Assembly: GCA_963210315.1 (NCBI GenBank)
Contig: OY723293.1
Coordinates: forward strand, 1,426,001-1,490,000
From: Rhynchopus euleeides
Taxonomy: Eukaryota; Euglenozoa; Diplonemea; Diplonemida; Diplonemidae
Direction of reading: 5' to 3'
DNA: 64,000 bases
The notes below the pieces were generated by a model. It was not told the DNA's origin and searched no databases. It was given only the letters and a program-made list of their open reading frames with translations. Within the stretch, counting starts at the first letter, position 1. Each line of letters starts with the position of its first letter. This document shows positions 10,034 to 20,669 of this stretch, in pieces. The position numbers were made by a program, and so were the translations under genes.

Positions 10034-10509
10034 ACTCGTTTGAGCACCGTGCGTAGGGGAGTCGTGGGGTCGAAACAACCTGACGACCGTTGGCCCCCGC
10101 TCCCCTCCCCTCCACCCGTTGCCAGGATTGAGACGATTCGCTTCGCTCTAAAGAGCATCAGGAGGCGTGCATGGGGATCGAGGGGTTCTTGATTAGATTC
10201 TTGGACAACCTTGGGATTTGCTTCAAAGTACCAAAAGATGGTACCCGCGATATGTAGGCTGAAGCTGGGGGAAACCCTGGTGGAGGGCATCGCCCATCCA
10301 AGCTGGGAAGGGCGAAAGACCAACGTCATCAAGAATTCCAAAGGACCAACCAGTCCACATGTCCCTCACGGGAACCTGATCACTACCGGGATCACCCGCT
10401 GCCGGCTGTTCTATCTGGGAGTGACACACACCCCTCCACTGCACTCTTTACACTCTTCCTCTGCAGGTGTTGTGATTTTTTCTTCCCCCCTCTTCCACCC
10501 CTTCTCAAC
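10034..10509 (+). other. Intergenic region and 5' leader of the dioxygenase gene
   Basis: No gene seen. Near the right end a pyrimidine tract with TCTGCAG (AG at 10465-10466) precedes a 43-base T/C-rich leader and the ATG at 10510, a plausible trans-splice acceptor. Confidence 0.4.
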
Positions 10510-11559
10510 ATGAGCAGCACGTGGCCCACTGCGAACTTCTTCCTCGACAGTGAAGGCCGCCGCATCATCAACCGCAACAGCGATGGCGATGTTGTCTCCG
10601 TTGGTGCCCTGATGAACTTCCAGGCCCCCTCTGTCGAGAGCAGCCTGCTGCGCAACGGCAAAGTCTCCACCAAGCGCGCTGCGCACGGCGGGGACATGGA
10701 GCTCCACGGCACTGTGTGGGACCCCACTGGTGTGCACGTTGCCAATGCGCGCCTGCTGCGGCAGCCCGCATCGCTCAACCGCGAGGGGTTTGAGCTCCGC
10801 AGCCATGACACAGGGGACATCGACTTCTCCCTGGAGAAGGACATTGTGAAGCGCTACTACCCTTCCGTCTGCGAGCTTGTCCGGCAGGCGACAGGCGCAG
10901 CGCGCGTTGTTGCGTTTGACCACAACATCCGCTCTGCCTCAGAGAAGGCTGCAGATGCCAAGATCCAGGGTGGCAACGCAAAGCAGAGCCCGGCACACCT
11001 TGTCCACACAGACTACACGCTGACGAGCGGGCCGCAGAGGCTGCGGGACCTGGCGCAGCCTGCGAAGGTGAACGACACGTGGCGCTCTCTGGTGCCTGAG
11101 GGGAGCCCGCTGATCTCGGAGGAGGAGGTTGCGCGTGTGACAGAAGGGGGTGGCCATTTTGCCGTGATCAACGTGTGGCGCAACGTGAAGGAGGAGCCGG
11201 TGCGGAAGTTCCCGCTTGCCGTCTGCGAGTCGGGCGTGACGGACCCTGAGGACCTCATCACCTTCGAGATCCACTACGAGGACCGTGTGGGGGAGAACTA
11301 CTTCGCGAAGTACAACAACAAGCAGCGCTGGTTCTACTACCCTGCGATGCGCAAGCAGGAGGCCCTCGTGTTCAAGCAGTGGGACTCCCTCGGCCCCTAC
11401 ACCAAGACTGGCGTGGAGGGCGCTTCCGAGTCATCGGTGCCGACGTTCTGCCTGCACACAGCCTTCAACGACCCCACCACCACGCCCGAGTCGCCCGATA
11501 GGGAGAGCATTGAAGTGCGCTGCATTGCTCTGTTTGAGGCCGACCCTGCGAAGCTGTGA
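10510..11559 (+). CDS. CmcJ/AsaB-type Fe(II)/2-oxoglutarate oxygenase family protein
   Basis: 349 residues, uninterrupted. The family signature is clear: HTDYT near residue 168 (metal His and Asp), NVWRNVKEEPVRKFPLAVC, the KYNNKQRWFYYPAMRKQEALVFKQWDS block, then CLHTAFNDP (second metal His) and DRESIEVR (Arg for 2-oxoglutarate). This order is that of the CmcJ cephem-methoxylase/AsaB hydroxylase-methyltransferase-like family common in fungi and bacteria, whose members hydroxylate small molecules. All predicted metal ligands are present, so an active oxygenase is likely; substrate unknown. No secretion signal. The start follows a T/C-rich leader. Codon use is strongly GC-biased like the other host genes, so if it was transferred, the transfer is old. 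Confidence 0.75.
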   Translation: MSSTWPTANFFLDSEGRRIINRNSDGDVVSVGALMNFQAPSVESSLLRNGKVSTKRAAHGGDMELHGTVWDPTGVHVANARLLRQPASLNREGFELRSHDTGDIDFSLEKDIVKRYYPSVCELVRQATGAARVVAFDHNIRSASEKAADAKIQGGNAKQSPAHLVHTDYTLTSGPQRLRDLAQPAKVNDTWRSLVPEGSPLISEEEVARVTEGGGHFAVINVWRNVKEEPVRKFPLAVCESGVTDPEDLITFEIHYEDRVGENYFAKYNNKQRWFYYPAMRKQEALVFKQWDSLGPYTKTGVEGASESSVPTFCLHTAFNDPTTTPESPDRESIEVRCIALFEADPAKL

Positions 11560-12464
11560 TCAGGGCTGGTGGGCAGGTGCGGCCTGCAGTCGTAGTGTGT
11601 CCTGCATGCATATCGAACAAACCAACTTTCTGATAACGCCGTTTGGTTGTCGCATGGATGTGTAGCTCTGAGCGAGGTGTCCAGTGTGTTCCCCCGTTGT
11701 GAGGGGGATCCGCACGCATAGCCTGACAAGGGTGGTGTGGCCTGTGGAGGGTGTCTGAAGGGCAGGGCTTTGTGGCGGAGCACGGTGCTGTAAACGGCAC
11801 CACGGCTGTTCTCGTAACGTTGCTCTCAGAGGTTTTCCGACAATACGTGAAGGTTCCGAAGATAAGATGCCCTCCTTTGGTCCTGTCTCCAAGTTGTCTC
11901 AAAAATAATCTGGTCTGAAACACACGCACACACACACTTTCGGCATTTTCTGCCGGATTTTCCTAGCGGGGACTAGGCTAACCCCGTTCCCCATCTATCT
12001 CTCTGGAACGTGTTTTTTTTGTTGAATACTTTTGAATTTTCTTTTGCACACGACTTTCGCCCCCGAAAGTGCCCTTCAGTTTCTGCCAACCGTGCTCGAC
12101 AGACCACCCCCACACCCCTCTTCACCGGTCGGTGGGTTTTTGCAAATGCGTGTAATCAGCAAAACGCATCACGATTACCCCAGCTGGGTAGAGGGTGAGA
12201 GAGGAGCAGGAACTGAGGCGACACTTTGTTGCTTCGTGCGTACAGTCAGGCACAGTGGGTCACTTTTTTAAAAAAATTACGCAACACAGGGCAGCAAAGC
12301 GACCATTCCTTGCCTTCCCGCAACATTGTGCACTTCCAGACCAGCCGCAAAACTGCATAATCTGGAAACGCTGTTTTATGGATGTTAACTGCAGCACGAG
12401 CTTCCTGCTGGTGTTTTCTGGTACACAGCCCCTCTTTTTCTTGTTATTGCCGTGTTGCCCTTTG
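11560..12464. other. Intergenic, no gene seen
   Basis: Mixed-composition sequence with a (CA)n stretch near 11925 and T-rich patches at 12010. Open frames here are short and lack conserved-looking content. Confidence 0.4.
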
Positions 12465-12572
12465 GGGGCCCTCGCTACCAGGTGTGACTGAGTGAGAAGA
12501 AGTGAGCACCAGCCCACTTCCCCTCACTGACTGACGAGCGGTGACGAGCTGTGACTGGTAGCGAGGGCTCCC
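12465..12572. mobile_element. 108-base inverted-repeat MITE, copy 1
   Basis: Ends CCCTCGCTACCAG and CTGGTAGCGAGGG are inverted repeats; the interior has GACTGAGTGAG and CACTGACTGACGAGC words. A close copy lies at 17889-17996. An autonomous relative is not in the window. Confidence 0.75.
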
Positions 12573-13082
12573 TTTGACTTTTTTTTTATCCCCTTTTCCG
12601 CAGAAGAATGCACGCATGTGCATGCCGCACAGCCCCCTCCCCCTCTCTGTTTTAGGTGTGCTGCAGCAGGTGCCCCACACACACAACAACAGAATCCCAA
12701 ACACCGCACATACACACACTGCCCCCTGACAGGACAGTGCAGACAGCCGCTCCTTCTCACCGGCAGGCAACCTTTGTTGCTGACTCTGCAATGGTGGCAG
12801 GTTCCTGGTTCCGGGATGCTGGGTGGGGTCGCACAGGGGCACCGAGGGGCACTGTTTGGTGTTATTATTCCGGGGTTCATTGGGGTCTGCACGGAATGAC
12901 GTTCACATGCTGCCGCGCTTCTTGCTGCCTCTCTCTCGTGACGCCCGGCTGTCGTTGTGCTGGGGGCCACAGGGAGAGTGGTGCCTGGCCTCTCTCTCTC
13001 GTGACCAGGTTTGCTCGCAGAAGAAGCTTCGCAGCCGACAATGGGGATGCCCGCCCCCCCCCCCCCCCCACCCCCCGCCCCC
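12573..13082. other. Intergenic, no gene seen
   Basis: CA-rich and GC-rich sequence ending in a C-run (13050-13080) that abuts the palindromic element. Overlapping frames here look like shadows of low-complexity sequence. Confidence 0.4.
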
Positions 13083-13988
13083 CACGGTGGGATCTTGTAA
13101 ATTTTACATGTATAACTACAAGTATATACATGTATTATACATGTATAATACTTGCATGTCAACTATTATACATGTATAATACATGTATATGCCTGAAATA
13201 TACATGTAAAATACATGTATATCAAGTAAAAATACAAGTATAATACTTGCATGTCAACTATTATACTTGTATTTTTACTTGATATACATGTATTTTACAT
13301 GTATATTTCAGGCATTTACATGTATTTTACATGTATAATACTTGTCATGCAAGTATTATACATGTAAAATACTTGCATGACAAGTAAAATACATGTATAT
13401 CAAGTACGTCACTGTGCATATCAGCACGTCACTGTGCATATCAGCACGGTCCCGCCCTCTGTGCCAGACCAACACACCACCAAAGGAAAAGAGGAAGAGG
13501 CGACGTAAGGCAATGCCTCCGTGCGGCCAGGAGAACACGAAATAGCGACCCCCTCAACGGGGAATGCTACGAGCACGGCCAAAAATCGTTCAAAATCGTT
13601 CAAATACTTGCATGCAAGTAAAATACATGTATTTTACTTGCATGCAAGTATTTTACTTGTCATGCAAGTATTATACATGTATTTTACTTGTCATGCAAGT
13701 ATTTTACATGTATAATACTTGCATGACAAGTATTATACATGTAAAATACATGTAAATGCCTGAAATATACATGTAAAATACATGTATATCAAGTAAAAAT
13801 ACAAGTATAATAGTTGACATGCAAGTATTATACTTGTATTTTTACTTGATATACATGTATTTTACATGTATATTTCAGGCATATACATGTATTATACATG
13901 TATAGTAGTTGACATGCAAGTATTATACATGTATAATACATGTATATACTTGTAGTTATACATGTAAAATTTACAAGATCCCACCGTG
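13083..13988. mobile_element. Palindromic ACATGTA-repeat element, copy 1
   Basis: Begins CACGGTGGGATCTTGT and ends with its inverse. Nearly the whole 0.9 kb is A/T-rich inverted repeats made of ACATGTA, ACTTGCATG and ATATTTCAGGCAT words, sharply unlike the GC-rich surroundings. No protein is encoded. Its left and right halves are mirror copies, interrupted at 13406-13608 by a copy of retroelement-tail sequence. Flanked by CC on both sides. The second copy, 18323-19361, has TA duplications, so a TA- or dinucleotide-target DNA element is likely. The hairpin would be very long. Confidence 0.85.
13406..13608 (+). repeat. Inserted copy of retroelement 3'-tail sequence
   Basis: Matches 24003-24183 almost base for base, through the end words AAAATCGTTC twice, but begins with an extra tandem copy of the first 20 bases (13406-13445). 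It interrupts the palindromic element. The source region at 24003 looks like the end of a non-LTR element. Confidence 0.8.
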
Positions 13989-14272
13989 CCACAGCTTGCA
14001 TCCTCCTGCCCTGTCAAAATGCCACACTCCGGAAAACCCCCATTTCAAGCGCCACCACATCGCCACAAGGCAACATTGATGCCACCCACCCATGCCTCCG
14101 GACCCCCCCTGTGTACTGTTGTGTCATCGCCACTATCGACACACACACACACCCCCTGCAGGCAGGGTTAGACACTGGAGGCGGCAGGCGGTGTAGCTGG
14201 CAGCAGGGTGCCGAGCCATTCCGCCGGTAGACGGCGGGCTGGCTTCGGTGCCCTGCAAACTGCCCACCCCAG

Positions 14273-17114
14273 ATGGAGCCTGAGTTCTTCTCATTCGGAT
14301 TTGGGCGAAGATGCGACCCTGTGAGAGTATGCCTTTCGCTGCCGTGTGTTGAGGAGGAGAGGAGGTGGTGGTGTTGGTTGGCCTGGCTGGTCGTAGTCTA
14401 TTTATGTCAACTCTCTCTCTCTCTCTCTTGCGTGTTTCGCCCCGCTAGAGAGTCACCCAGATCACCAATTGTGCTTGAGCAGCTTTGCCCAAACCCACAG
14501 GGGGGTCTTCGGCGTAGGGTTTCAGCAGGGGTTTTCTTTCTGCACAGGGGGGGTAATTTCTGACCCCTCCCCACCCCACCCCCCCCCCCCGCGTCCCTCC
14601 TGTACAACATATCTGGTGTAGTGACTACAAAAAGGACTAACATTGCGAGAAGGTGCTGGGAGATTTACTTTTCCATTCCCTCTCGACGATCAAACCCCCC
14701 GCGTCCCTCCACCCCTGCCCAACACAACAGCTATGCATCCCGTTCATCTTCTACAACATGGGTGCCGAGATGCTGTACATCCTGGAACAGCGGCTCTACT
14801 CCCAGAAGATCCGGAAGGATAAGATCGAGCGGGTCTTGGATGACCTCGTTCAGCAGCTCTACGGCCCGCGCGCGATATGCGAGCTGCTGAAGAAAGGCCC
14901 TCTGCCCAGCAACTCCTATATGCGCTCGGTGTTCCACGCCATCAGCAACAGCTCTTTGATGAAGCTCAACGACCAGAGCATGGAGAGGATGTACGAGCTC
15001 ATGGTGATGGGTTTCAAACACCAGGTGGTGTCGCTGTCGCACCCGATGGATATTGTGTCCGTCACACTCAACCACATGGAGGCGAACCGCACCCTGGTGA
15101 AGGCAGGCACTGCAGCCCGCCAGCTGGTGGACAACGCCTTGGTGCAGCTGACCCATGCGATGAAGAAAATCACCCTGGGGCAGTACCACATGATGCGGTC
15201 GTACTTCTGCCGGTTTTTCCAGGACCGGCGGACGAAGGTCTCCCTCTTCATGCGCGAAGGGTTGCAGAACCCCAACGGCACCTTTCCCCTGGTGGTGGGG
15301 GGGCCCATGCCCAACGACATCCTCGTGGAGATGCCGGGCGTGGTGCGGTATTTCAACTCTTCTGCCTCCCCGTCGTCTGGCGCCATGATGCTCACGCCTG
15401 ACTCTGATCTGGGCCTCACGGACAACACTGTGAGTGGTTCGGAGAATGGGGACACCGTGCGGCACGAGCAGGATGTGTCAAATCCGCAAGGGCACAGCCG
15501 CGCGCAGTCGTCGACAGAGGCATTCAACCACCCTCTCACCTGGCATATCACGACGCAGCGCAAGGGGGACCACTACGACTTCGAGGCGCGTGATGTGGTG
15601 CTCGGGGCAAATCTCTACATCGCGCAAGAGGCGTCTGCCCTGCGGGAAACGTTGCGGGCGCTCGAACCCCCGACCTTCCGATTCCAGGACAAGCTGGCGG
15701 CAATCGACGCGCAGCACCAGCGGAGCCTGGTGGAGGAGGCGAAGATACACGAGAGGGAGGTGGTGCAGGCCGCACACCAGCACCCCTCCCACGCGGCGCT
15801 TGATGAAGGCCCACGCCCCTCGCATGGCGCGGCCACGCCGCTGTCGCTGCCGGCGGATGATGCTTTGTCGCCGGAGGCGAAGCCGCTGCTGCCGTCCCCG
15901 GGGACACAGCAGCTGCTGCAGCAGCAGCAGTCCGAGAACTCCATCATGGCGGTGCCGTCGCCGTCGCCGCCGGCCCAGAGGCGCCCACCCCCGAGCGTCG
16001 CTGCGGTGCCGGAGGGTGGCATGCGGAGTATACCTGCGGAGGTGTCGGACACCGCCCCGGCAGGGGATTCGTTCATCACGTCGTTCCTCCAGCAGGCGGA
16101 GAATGAGCACAGCGACAGCGCCTTCCGCTTCTCGCCCTTCGGCGACCCGGGGCAAAGCGGGGTGCACGAGGCTGGCAGCGTGCAGCCCCCCCTCGAAGGG
16201 GGGGAGTGCGGTGACTTCATCGAGATCCAGGCCATGTCCAGAGATCGCTATGTCGAGATCAACAGCGAGCTGGTCGGGATGATGGAGGAGCTGGAAGTTC
16301 TAGATAAGGTGTGTCCCTGAAGTGGGGTTTTGCCTCTGACACACACACAAACCCACCCCGCACCCGCTTCCGCCTTGTGTGGAGCACACGCACCAAGGAG
16401 TCAGTGTCATTGTAAGAGTTTTGCACACCACCTTCGATCACACCCTTGCGAAGGCTATGCAGGTGACTTGTCCTCTCTGAGATAGCGTGCATTGGAAGTC
16501 TCACAACACACCACACCGTAAACACAAGCACCTACATCCACACCAAACAACGACCGTCAATTGGGTTGGGAGGCATCTGCACCTGTGATGCACAGCTCCC
16601 CGCTGGACGTGCTCGGAAAGCAAAGCTGCAGGGCACGCCCTGCTGCGTTACGCATATCCATGGCCGCTCTGCGAGTGCCCGCAAGGGACGTGGGCAGCAG
16701 CGTCGAACCATGCGTCACACAGTCTGTTGGGATCACACCAAGTCTCTGCGAGTGAATATGAAGGTGAACCGCCAGCACTGCTTGGTTCCTTAGTTCGAGT
16801 TGTGCAGTACTTACCTAAGGCTATCCTCTTTGCGAGAAGGACTATCGTTGGACACACGCATATGATGACGCACTGTTCATTACAAACCACTCGTATTGGA
16901 CCCACCTTGTGTGCGGACAACGATGGTTCAACATGCACCACCATCTGACACACCCCTGTCATCTCCACGGCCCGAAACCCCTTTTCACACGTTGTGCATC
17001 ATGCTGGATCAGTCAAACCACTCCCCTCTCCCTTCACAGGTCTACATGAACCCTGAGGCAGACGTGTCCAGCTCCTCCCTCCTCGAGCTTCTGCGAGAAG
17101 AGGGCCTTGCTTAG
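14273..17114 (+). CDS. OSCP1: OSCP1 (organic solute carrier partner 1) homologue, three exons
   Basis: Exon 2 (14731-16308) opens with IPFIFYNMGAEMLYILEQRL, matching the start of animal OSCP1, followed by the conserved helical region (SLMKLNDQSMERMYELMVMGF; GQYHMMRSYFCRFFQDRRTKVSLFMREG). A Q/P-rich insert lies at about 15770-16070. Reading on past 16308 gives a stop after four codons, but GT at 16309 and CAG at 17037-17039 define a phase-0 intron; exon 3 (17040-17114) encodes VYMNPEADVSSSSLLELLREEG, resembling the acidic LL tail of OSCP1. A possible first exon 14273-14320 (16 codons, phase 0, GTGAGAG donor) joins to the acceptor at 14730; it is less sure. In-frame ATG of exon 2 is at 14758. 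OSCP1 is found in ciliated eukaryotes. Confidence 0.8.
14601..14700 (+). mobile_element. SINE-like element, copy 2, in an OSCP1 intron or leader
   Basis: Nearly identical to 339-436. Perfect 10-base target duplication GCGTCCCTCC at 14591-14600 and 14701-14710, with C-runs on both sides. A-box-like TGGTGTAGTGA and B box GATCAAACC are kept. It lies only 20 bases before the branch/pyrimidine region of the exon-2 acceptor (AG 14729-14730). Confidence 0.75.
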
Positions 17115-17888
17115 CCTGGAGGTGCTTACAGGTCGAGCTTACAGGCCGAGCCGCTAGTCGAATTTTCTTTGGGTTGCGTGCCCCACCACATCCATCACAG
17201 GGGCGTGCCTGTGCACCCTTCACCCCCCATTGTGGCTCTTCCACAGAGGGGGTCTTGCCTGCATAAGAGGAGGTCGAGGGATGTTCGACACCGCGCCTTG
17301 ATATTTTTTCTACGACAGGACCCCCTCTGTCAAAAAGCGAGGTGTCGAGAACGACAGCGGGGGTGGTGGTGGTGGCGGTGGCGGTGGTGGCGAGGCACCC
17401 CTTTTGTAACATCGCAAAACCAGCAGGGGGCAGTTAACCCTCCATCGCGATGGCTTTGCAGTGTGGGTGGCCCCCCGAGGGCAGCAGAAGCCCCCTTTCA
17501 TTTGTTTGTTTCCCCCCCCTTCTTCCTCCCTCCCCTGGAGGTGTGGGCGGGTCGTCAGGCCGAGCATACGCCACCCAGATATCCGGACATATATCCGACA
17601 CAACACACCCCCTGCATAAAGGGTGAAGGGTGAAGGTCCACTCTCCCGCTCTCCCTCTGTCAGTCATCTCCCTCAATACTCTTGACAGCATGCCCCTGGC
17701 GTGCTGTCCCTCCCTGAAGCCTCCGACCAATGCAAGCGTCAGCCAAAGGCAAATGGCTCGTGGAGAGGAGGGACTCGGTTTTTTTTGAGTTTCTCAGCTT
17801 CCTACTGTTGGCAGTGCAGGCGTTTCCTCCGCCATGTGCCCGAAGCGTAGGCCATGGAGAAGCGCACAGCAAAAGGTTTTCGGCTTTC
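17115..17888. other. Intergenic, no gene seen
   Basis: Contains an inverted repeat (GACCCCCTCTG around 17320 with CAGAGGGGGTC around 17243), a GGTGGC microsatellite at 17363-17390 and T/C-rich stretches. No coding region supported. Confidence 0.4.
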
Positions 17889-17996
17889 TGAGGGGGTCCC
17901 TCGCTACCAAGGTGTGACTGAGTGAGAAAAGGTGAGCGACAGCCTCACTTCCCCTCACTGACTGACGAGCTGTGACTGGTAGCGAGGGCCCCCTGA
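17889..17996. mobile_element. 108-base inverted-repeat MITE, copy 2
   Basis: TGAGGGGGTCCCTCGCTACCA at the left is mirrored at the right. Interior matches copy 1 at 12465-12572. Confidence 0.75.
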
Positions 17997-18322
17997 GACA
18001 TGCAGATAGCGGGTTTTTTTTTGGAAGAACAGCTTGCTTTTCGCACTGAAAAAGACTCGTGGCAGCGTTCGGTATCCTGCACACATACACTAGCAGGCTT
18101 CGTTCGTACAAACAAAGAACGCAACTCCAAGTCTTTTTCTCCCCTGACAAGCCTTATTTACACAGGTCTCTCCTCTGCGATGGCCTTCGCCCCGACGGGG
18201 TTGCAAAGGCCATTTCTTTCGGTGCATTCTCTCCTATTTACAGGAGAACAGCGTCGAAAAGCTGTCTGGCAGCGCCAAGACCCGCCCCCCCCCCCCCCCC
18301 CCCCCACCCCCCACCCAGCCTA
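17997..18322. other. Spacer, no gene seen
   Basis: Ordinary sequence ending in a 26-base C run (18286-18305) beside the palindromic element, the same arrangement as at copy 1 (C run at 13053-13080). Confidence 0.4.
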
Positions 18323-19361
18323 CACGGTGGGATCTTGTAAATTTTACATGTATAACTACAAGTATAATACATGTATTATACATGTATAATACATGCATGT
18401 CAACTATTATACATGTATAATACATGTATATGCCTGAAATATACATGTAAAATACATGTATATCAAGTAAAAATACATGTATAATACTTGCATGTCAACT
18501 ATTATACATGTATTTTTACTTGATATACATGTATTTTACATGTATATTTCATGCATTTACATGTACCGTATACGTAAATATTTTGGAACGTAAATATTAT
18601 GGAACGTAATTATTATGGAACGTAAATATTTTGGAACGCTGGTGGGTTGGCGTTCCAGATTTTTTTCGTTCCATAATATTTACAGGGCTTTCTGCGACTC
18701 GGGGACTTGGACCAGGTGATCGGACGGCATACAGAGTCCCTGACGGGACCTACTCGTGCACTTTTCGCGCGATTCCTGAGGCAAGCCATCCTCACCACCG
18801 AGTCCCCAACTGGCCCTGTAAATATTATGGAACGTAAATATTATGGAACGGACCGGGCAAAAATGGGCCCGTTCCATAATATTTACGTTCCATAATATTT
18901 ACGTATACGGTATTATACATGTATAATACTTGTCATGCAAGTATTATACATGTAAAATACTTGCATGACAAGTAAAATACCTGCATGCAAGTAAAATACA
19001 TGTATTTTACTTGCATGCAAGTATTTTACTTGTCATGCAAGTATTATACATGTATTTTACTTGTCATGCAAGTATTTTACATGTATAATACTTGCATGAC
19101 AAGTATTATACATGTAAAATACATGTAAATGCATGAAATATACATGTAAAATACATGTATATCAAGTAAAAATGCATGTATAATAGTTGACATGCAAGTA
19201 TTATACATGTATTTTTACTTGATATACATGTATTTTACATGTATATTTCAGGCATATACATGTATTATACATGTATAATAGTTGACATGCAAGTATTATA
19301 CATGTATAATACATGTATATACTTGTAGTTATACATGTAAAATTTACAAGATCCCACCGTG
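18323..19361. mobile_element. Palindromic ACATGTA-repeat element, copy 2
   Basis: Same ends (CACGGTGGGATCTTGT and inverse) and same mirrored ACATGTA/ACTTGCATG words as 13083-13988. TA at 18321-18322 and 19362-19363 form a target duplication. A different MITE (18566-18910) is inserted at its centre. Confidence 0.85.
18566..18910. mobile_element. TA-target MITE with CCGTATACG ends
   Basis: Inverted ends CCGTATACGTAAATATT/AATATTTACGTATACGG, TA duplicated at 18564-18565 and 18911-18912. Removing it restores the sequence of the sister palindrome. Subterminal GTAAATATTATGGAACG words recur on both arms. GC-rich interior (18690-18820), no gene. Related to 41914-42298 and 42303-43113. Confidence 0.85.
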
Positions 19362-20318
19362 TATATCTTTCTCTCTTTTCTGTACACCTTCCTTTTCTCT
19401 CTACATTACGCCCCTTCCCCATACCTCCTCCCCTTCTCCAAGGGGAGATGATACTGTCTCGGCACCTGAGTATTTATTTTTGCCGTGCCGTACTGTAACA
19501 ATTCAAAGCAACACCACAAACTGATAGCCACAAGCCGCCACCCTCCCTGCACCCATGGCTGCACAGGGGGGAGGGTATGGGGGTGACGGAGGGGAAAATA
19601 CCTGAGTTTTGCCAGATTGCTACCAGGCCTTTTCAGTTCCGGCAACCAGGTGCTCTCTCCACATTGTATGGCTCTCCGCAGATGAGTGGGGTTTGTAAGT
19701 TATATCAAGTGGGTGTGTGGGTGGGTCGGTGCAGCAAGACCCTCTCGCAGCGCTAGCTTTGGCAGCGTGGGGAGGTTTGGGGGGGGGGGGGGGGGTGGGC
19801 GCAAGCAGCAGGGCCCTTGCCAGGGATCCTGACCCCCTTAGGTACGTCCTCTCCCGTTTCATCCGTCTGTCTGTCCGTCTCTGTTCTCCACTCCCGCCAG
19901 AGTCTCTCAAAACAGCCGTGGAAAGGGGGGGGGGGGGGGGGACGATTCAAAAACAAACACGCTCAGCCGGCCAACGGTGTGTTGATTCAGCCGGATAGGT
20001 GCGCACCCTCCCACATCCCTAGCCCTCCGTTTATCAGTCTTACATTGTTTGGGGTGTTATCAGCCGCATCTTCTCCACCGCTGACGAGATGCATGCGCAC
20101 CCACAGCATTCACATCCACACAGAGCCACGCGCCAGACTGCTCATGTGCGAAACGCAAAACAAACCCCGGACACCTTGTTCTGTGTTGTGCTGGGTTTCG
20201 TGACAGACGGCACTGTCCCTGCACACAACGCAGGCAACCACCCCACACACACCACACAGCTTTCTTCAGTTGAGCCACAGCTACTTTTCTTTCGCACCCC
20301 CGACACCCCACACGCACC
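19362..20318. other. Intergenic and 5' leader of the NTF2-like gene
   Basis: Long G runs at 19780-19797 and 19926-19941. Near the right end a TTTCTTCAG acceptor-like site (AG 20268-20269) and a second AG at 20279-20280, then a C/T-rich leader to the ATG. No gene seen. Confidence 0.4.
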
Positions 20319-20669
20319 ATGTCCACTTTTGACGTCGTGGAGCTCGCCACGCAGCTTGTGGAGCTGCGGAAGCAGAAGAAGAGCGCGGAGGCGGCCGAGC
20401 TGTTCCTCCTCGACACCACGGTGATGGAGCTGCCTGCGGTTTTCGGGTCGGACACCTTCAAGGGGAAGGCGAAGATCCTGAAGAAGTGGAAGGAGCAGGA
20501 CAAGGACGGGATGAAGATCGTCAAGGAGGAGCCGTTCAAGCTGGTGAAGCCTGGGGTGGTGTCGCGCAAAGTGACGGCCGAGGTGCTTGTGTTTAACATG
20601 ACCGTGCAGCACACGCTCTACTTCAACGCGACCGGGAAGATCGATAAGATGACGTTGAAGAAGCTCTGA
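20319..20669 (+). CDS. Small SnoaL/NTF2-like domain protein
   Basis: 116 residues. An N-terminal helix (VVELATQLVELRKQKKSAEAAELF), then DTTVMELPAVFGSDTFKGKAKILKKWKE, and strand-like segments ending with TVQHTLYFNATGKIDKMTL. This is the helix-then-curved-sheet pattern of NTF2/SnoaL-like proteins of about 110-130 residues, which act as small isomerases, hydrolases or binding domains. No catalytic residue can be named. Lysine is abundant, no signal sequence. The start follows a C/T leader, and the ATG context CACCATGTC is good. Family assignment is from overall pattern only. Confidence 0.6.
   Translation: MSTFDVVELATQLVELRKQKKSAEAAELFLLDTTVMELPAVFGSDTFKGKAKILKKWKEQDKDGMKIVKEEPFKLVKPGVVSRKVTAEVLVFNMTVQHTLYFNATGKIDKMTLKKL

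Noticed and set aside
12524..13162. 212-codon minus-strand frame
   Set aside because: Runs from the palindromic ACATGTA element into C-run sequence; composition is Gly/Cys/Arg-rich shadow, no conserved motif.
13083..13988. CRISPR-like array or centromere-type satellite in the ACATGTA repeats
   Set aside because: The words are arranged as one large mirrored palindrome with defined ends and a sister copy, not regular repeats with spacers or a tandem satellite.
15434..16282. 282-codon Arg/Ser-rich frame
   Set aside because: A +1 frame shadow of OSCP1; the OSCP1 frame has clear family similarity.
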